NCBI GenBank assembly: GCA_026985975.1
Contig: JALSPL010000542.1
Location: 1 to 6,561 of the forward strand
Origin: Anaerolineae bacterium
GTDB lineage: Bacteria; Chloroflexota; Anaerolineae; J102
Direction: 5' to 3'
DNA: 6,561 nucleotides
Part shown: positions 5,897 through 6,561 of the stretch, one piece after another
Position numbering within the stretch: the stretch's first letter is position 1
Layout of the letters: every line of letters starts with the position of its first letter
Made by a program: the position numbers and the translations under genes
The notes under the pieces: generated by a model
Seen by the model: the letters and a program-made list of their open reading frames with translations, nothing else
The model's database searches: none
Told to the model about the DNA's origin: nothing

Positions 5897-6241
5897 ATGC
5901 ACGAACTTCCCTTCGTCAAAAGCATCCTCAACATCACCCTGGAATGCGCCCGGGAGGCGGGCGCGCGGCGGGTGACCGCACTGCATCTGGTCATCGGCCA
6001 GATGGCCAGCATCGTGGATGATTCCGTGCAATTCTACTGGGACATCCTCAGCAAAGACACCATCGCCGAAGGCGCCCAGCTCAACTTCCAGCGCAATCCC
6101 GCCATCTATCGCTGCTGGGATTGCGGGCATCAGTATCAACTGGATGGTCATCATCTGGCCTGCCCGCAATGTGGCAGCGTGCGGGTGCAGTTGGTGCAAG
6201 GCGATGAATTCCGCCTGGAAAGCCTGGATATCGAAACATAG
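5897..6241 (+). CDS. hypA: Hydrogenase/urease nickel chaperone HypA
   Basis: A 114-residue cytosolic metallochaperone that, with HypB, delivers nickel to the large subunit of [NiFe]-hydrogenases during maturation. The N-terminal MHE motif supplies the nickel ligand His2. The structural zinc site is two CxxC pairs: Cys73/Cys76 (CWDC) and Cys89/Cys92 (CPQC). Length and the region LVIGQMASIVDDSVQFYWDIL match the family closely. ATG 5897 is set by the invariant MHE start; there is no visible Shine-Dalgarno (CTTCATCCAACCCTC precedes it), so translation may be weak or use a leaderless-like or unstructured-leader mode. The gene stands apart from the exporter operon, behind a repeat-rich spacer. No hypB or hydrogenase gene is seen before the window ends, and the 320 bases downstream are non-coding. 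The stop is TAG. Confidence 0.97.
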   Translation: MHELPFVKSILNITLECAREAGARRVTALHLVIGQMASIVDDSVQFYWDILSKDTIAEGAQLNFQRNPAIYRCWDCGHQYQLDGHHLACPQCGSVRVQLVQGDEFRLESLDIET

Positions 6242-6250
6242 TTCTATCAT

Positions 6251-6457
6251 TTGTTTCATTTGGGTGTATCCAAAATGAGTTGGAGCCGTTCATGCGCCAC
6301 CGCTTCCATCGTTTACATCATCCACCGCCTATCCAGAGGGTCCTTGTCCGCCAAGGCGCTTTAGCGTCTTTCAGCTATGAGCCTGGGCCTATCAGCCCCA
6401 GGCGGAGGCGGCAGACGTTAACCTCCAACTGAAATAGAACGCACCCGAATGAAAAAA
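6251..6457. repeat. About 207-bp element bounded by imperfect terminal inverted repeats (MITE-like)
   Basis: The 31-base segment 6255-6285 matches the reverse complement of 6423-6453 at 23 of 31 positions by my count, without gaps. It is best at both ends: TTCATT with GGGTG on the outer side, and the exact 8-mer AGTTGGAG/CTCCAACT on the inner side. Pairing continues loosely outward to 6251/6457. Inside lie two further hairpins: AAGGCGC-TTTA-GCGTCTT (6353-6370, one G-T pair) and GCCTGGG/CCCAGGC (6381-6387 and 6397-6403). No open frame inside looks like a protein. A MITE-like or palindromic insertion is the favoured reading; a structured RNA is the alternative. Confidence 0.6.
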
Positions 6458-6464
6458 CGTCTGT

Positions 6465-6549
6465 GTCATTCTGAGTGACCAACGGGAGCGAAGAATCTCG
6501 CGTTTGCAGACGGGGAGATTCCTCAGTCGCTGCGCTCCTTCGGAATGAC
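6465..6549. repeat. GTCATTC...GAATGAC inverted repeat, 35-base arms
   Basis: The arms 6465-6499 and 6515-6549 are each 35 bases and match as reverse complements at about 24 positions. The outer 7 bases (GTCATTC/GAATGAC) and the inner 7 (GAATCTC/GAGATTC) are exact, around a 15-base loop. I recall very similar GTCATTCTGAG...GAATGAC palindromes as abundant intergenic repeats in Chloroflexota and some other phyla. It starts 7 bases after the preceding element. Confidence 0.7.
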
Positions 6550-6561
6550 GTAAACATAACT

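Larger units (their letters stand above)
6242..6561. other. Non-coding region downstream of hypA
   Basis: 320 bases without a supportable gene. Nearly all of it is covered by the two inverted-repeat structures at 6251-6457 and 6465-6549. I see no clear hypA terminator apart from the hairpins inside the first element and no promoter at the right edge. Confidence 0.75.

Noticed and set aside
6375..6557. A 60-codon - strand frame at the right edge
   Set aside because: It lies within inverted repeats and its translation follows the repeat sequence; no family resemblance or start signal.

Overview
The window is GC-rich bacterial DNA with every gene on the + strand. Tight spacing, operon-style gene overlaps and several palindromic intergenic repeats resemble what I know of Chloroflexota (Anaerolineae-like) genomes. 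That assignment is an inference from style, not from a marker gene, and is only moderately likely.

Layout. (1) Positions 2-778: the 3' part of a D-isomer-specific 2-hydroxyacid dehydrogenase (glyoxylate/hydroxypyruvate reductase type), cut by the window edge. (2) 795-1079: a small, relatively AT-rich helical protein of unknown function. (3) 1060-1860: a membrane-anchored family 3 amino-acid-type solute-binding protein whose start overlaps gene 2 by 20 bases; no importer permease or ATPase accompanies it here. (4) 1861-1979: a spacer with a perfect TATAAT box. (5) 1980-3761: an ABC exporter half-transporter broken by one in-frame amber codon (TAG, 2460-2462) near the start of its fourth membrane helix. 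The reading frame is otherwise intact on both sides. (6) 3758-5584: a second, intact ABC exporter half-transporter with a 4-base ATGA overlap. (7) 5585-5896: a non-coding spacer with a perfect 16-bp inverted repeat and further palindromes. (8) 5897-6241: hypA, the nickel chaperone for hydrogenase maturation. (9) 6242-6561: non-coding DNA occupied by two adjacent inverted-repeat structures, about 207 bp and 85 bp, that look like small dispersed or MITE-like elements.

How the genes fit together. The two ABC genes are complementary halves of a heterodimeric type IV exporter. The first has a degenerate Walker B (Asp for the catalytic Glu) and a switch loop with Gln for His, but a normal signature motif. 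The second has intact catalytic residues but a deviant signature (LSQGQ). Together they would form one competent and one degenerate ATP site, as in the TM287/288 and BmrC/BmrD types. This makes the amber codon the most notable point in the window: it is a very recent nonsense mutation, a sequence error, a readthrough site, or a real split into two polypeptides. TAG is the ordinary terminator of four other genes here, so wholesale TAG reassignment is unlikely. I see no convincing wholly new system; the amber-interrupted exporter and the repeat elements are what deserve a second look.
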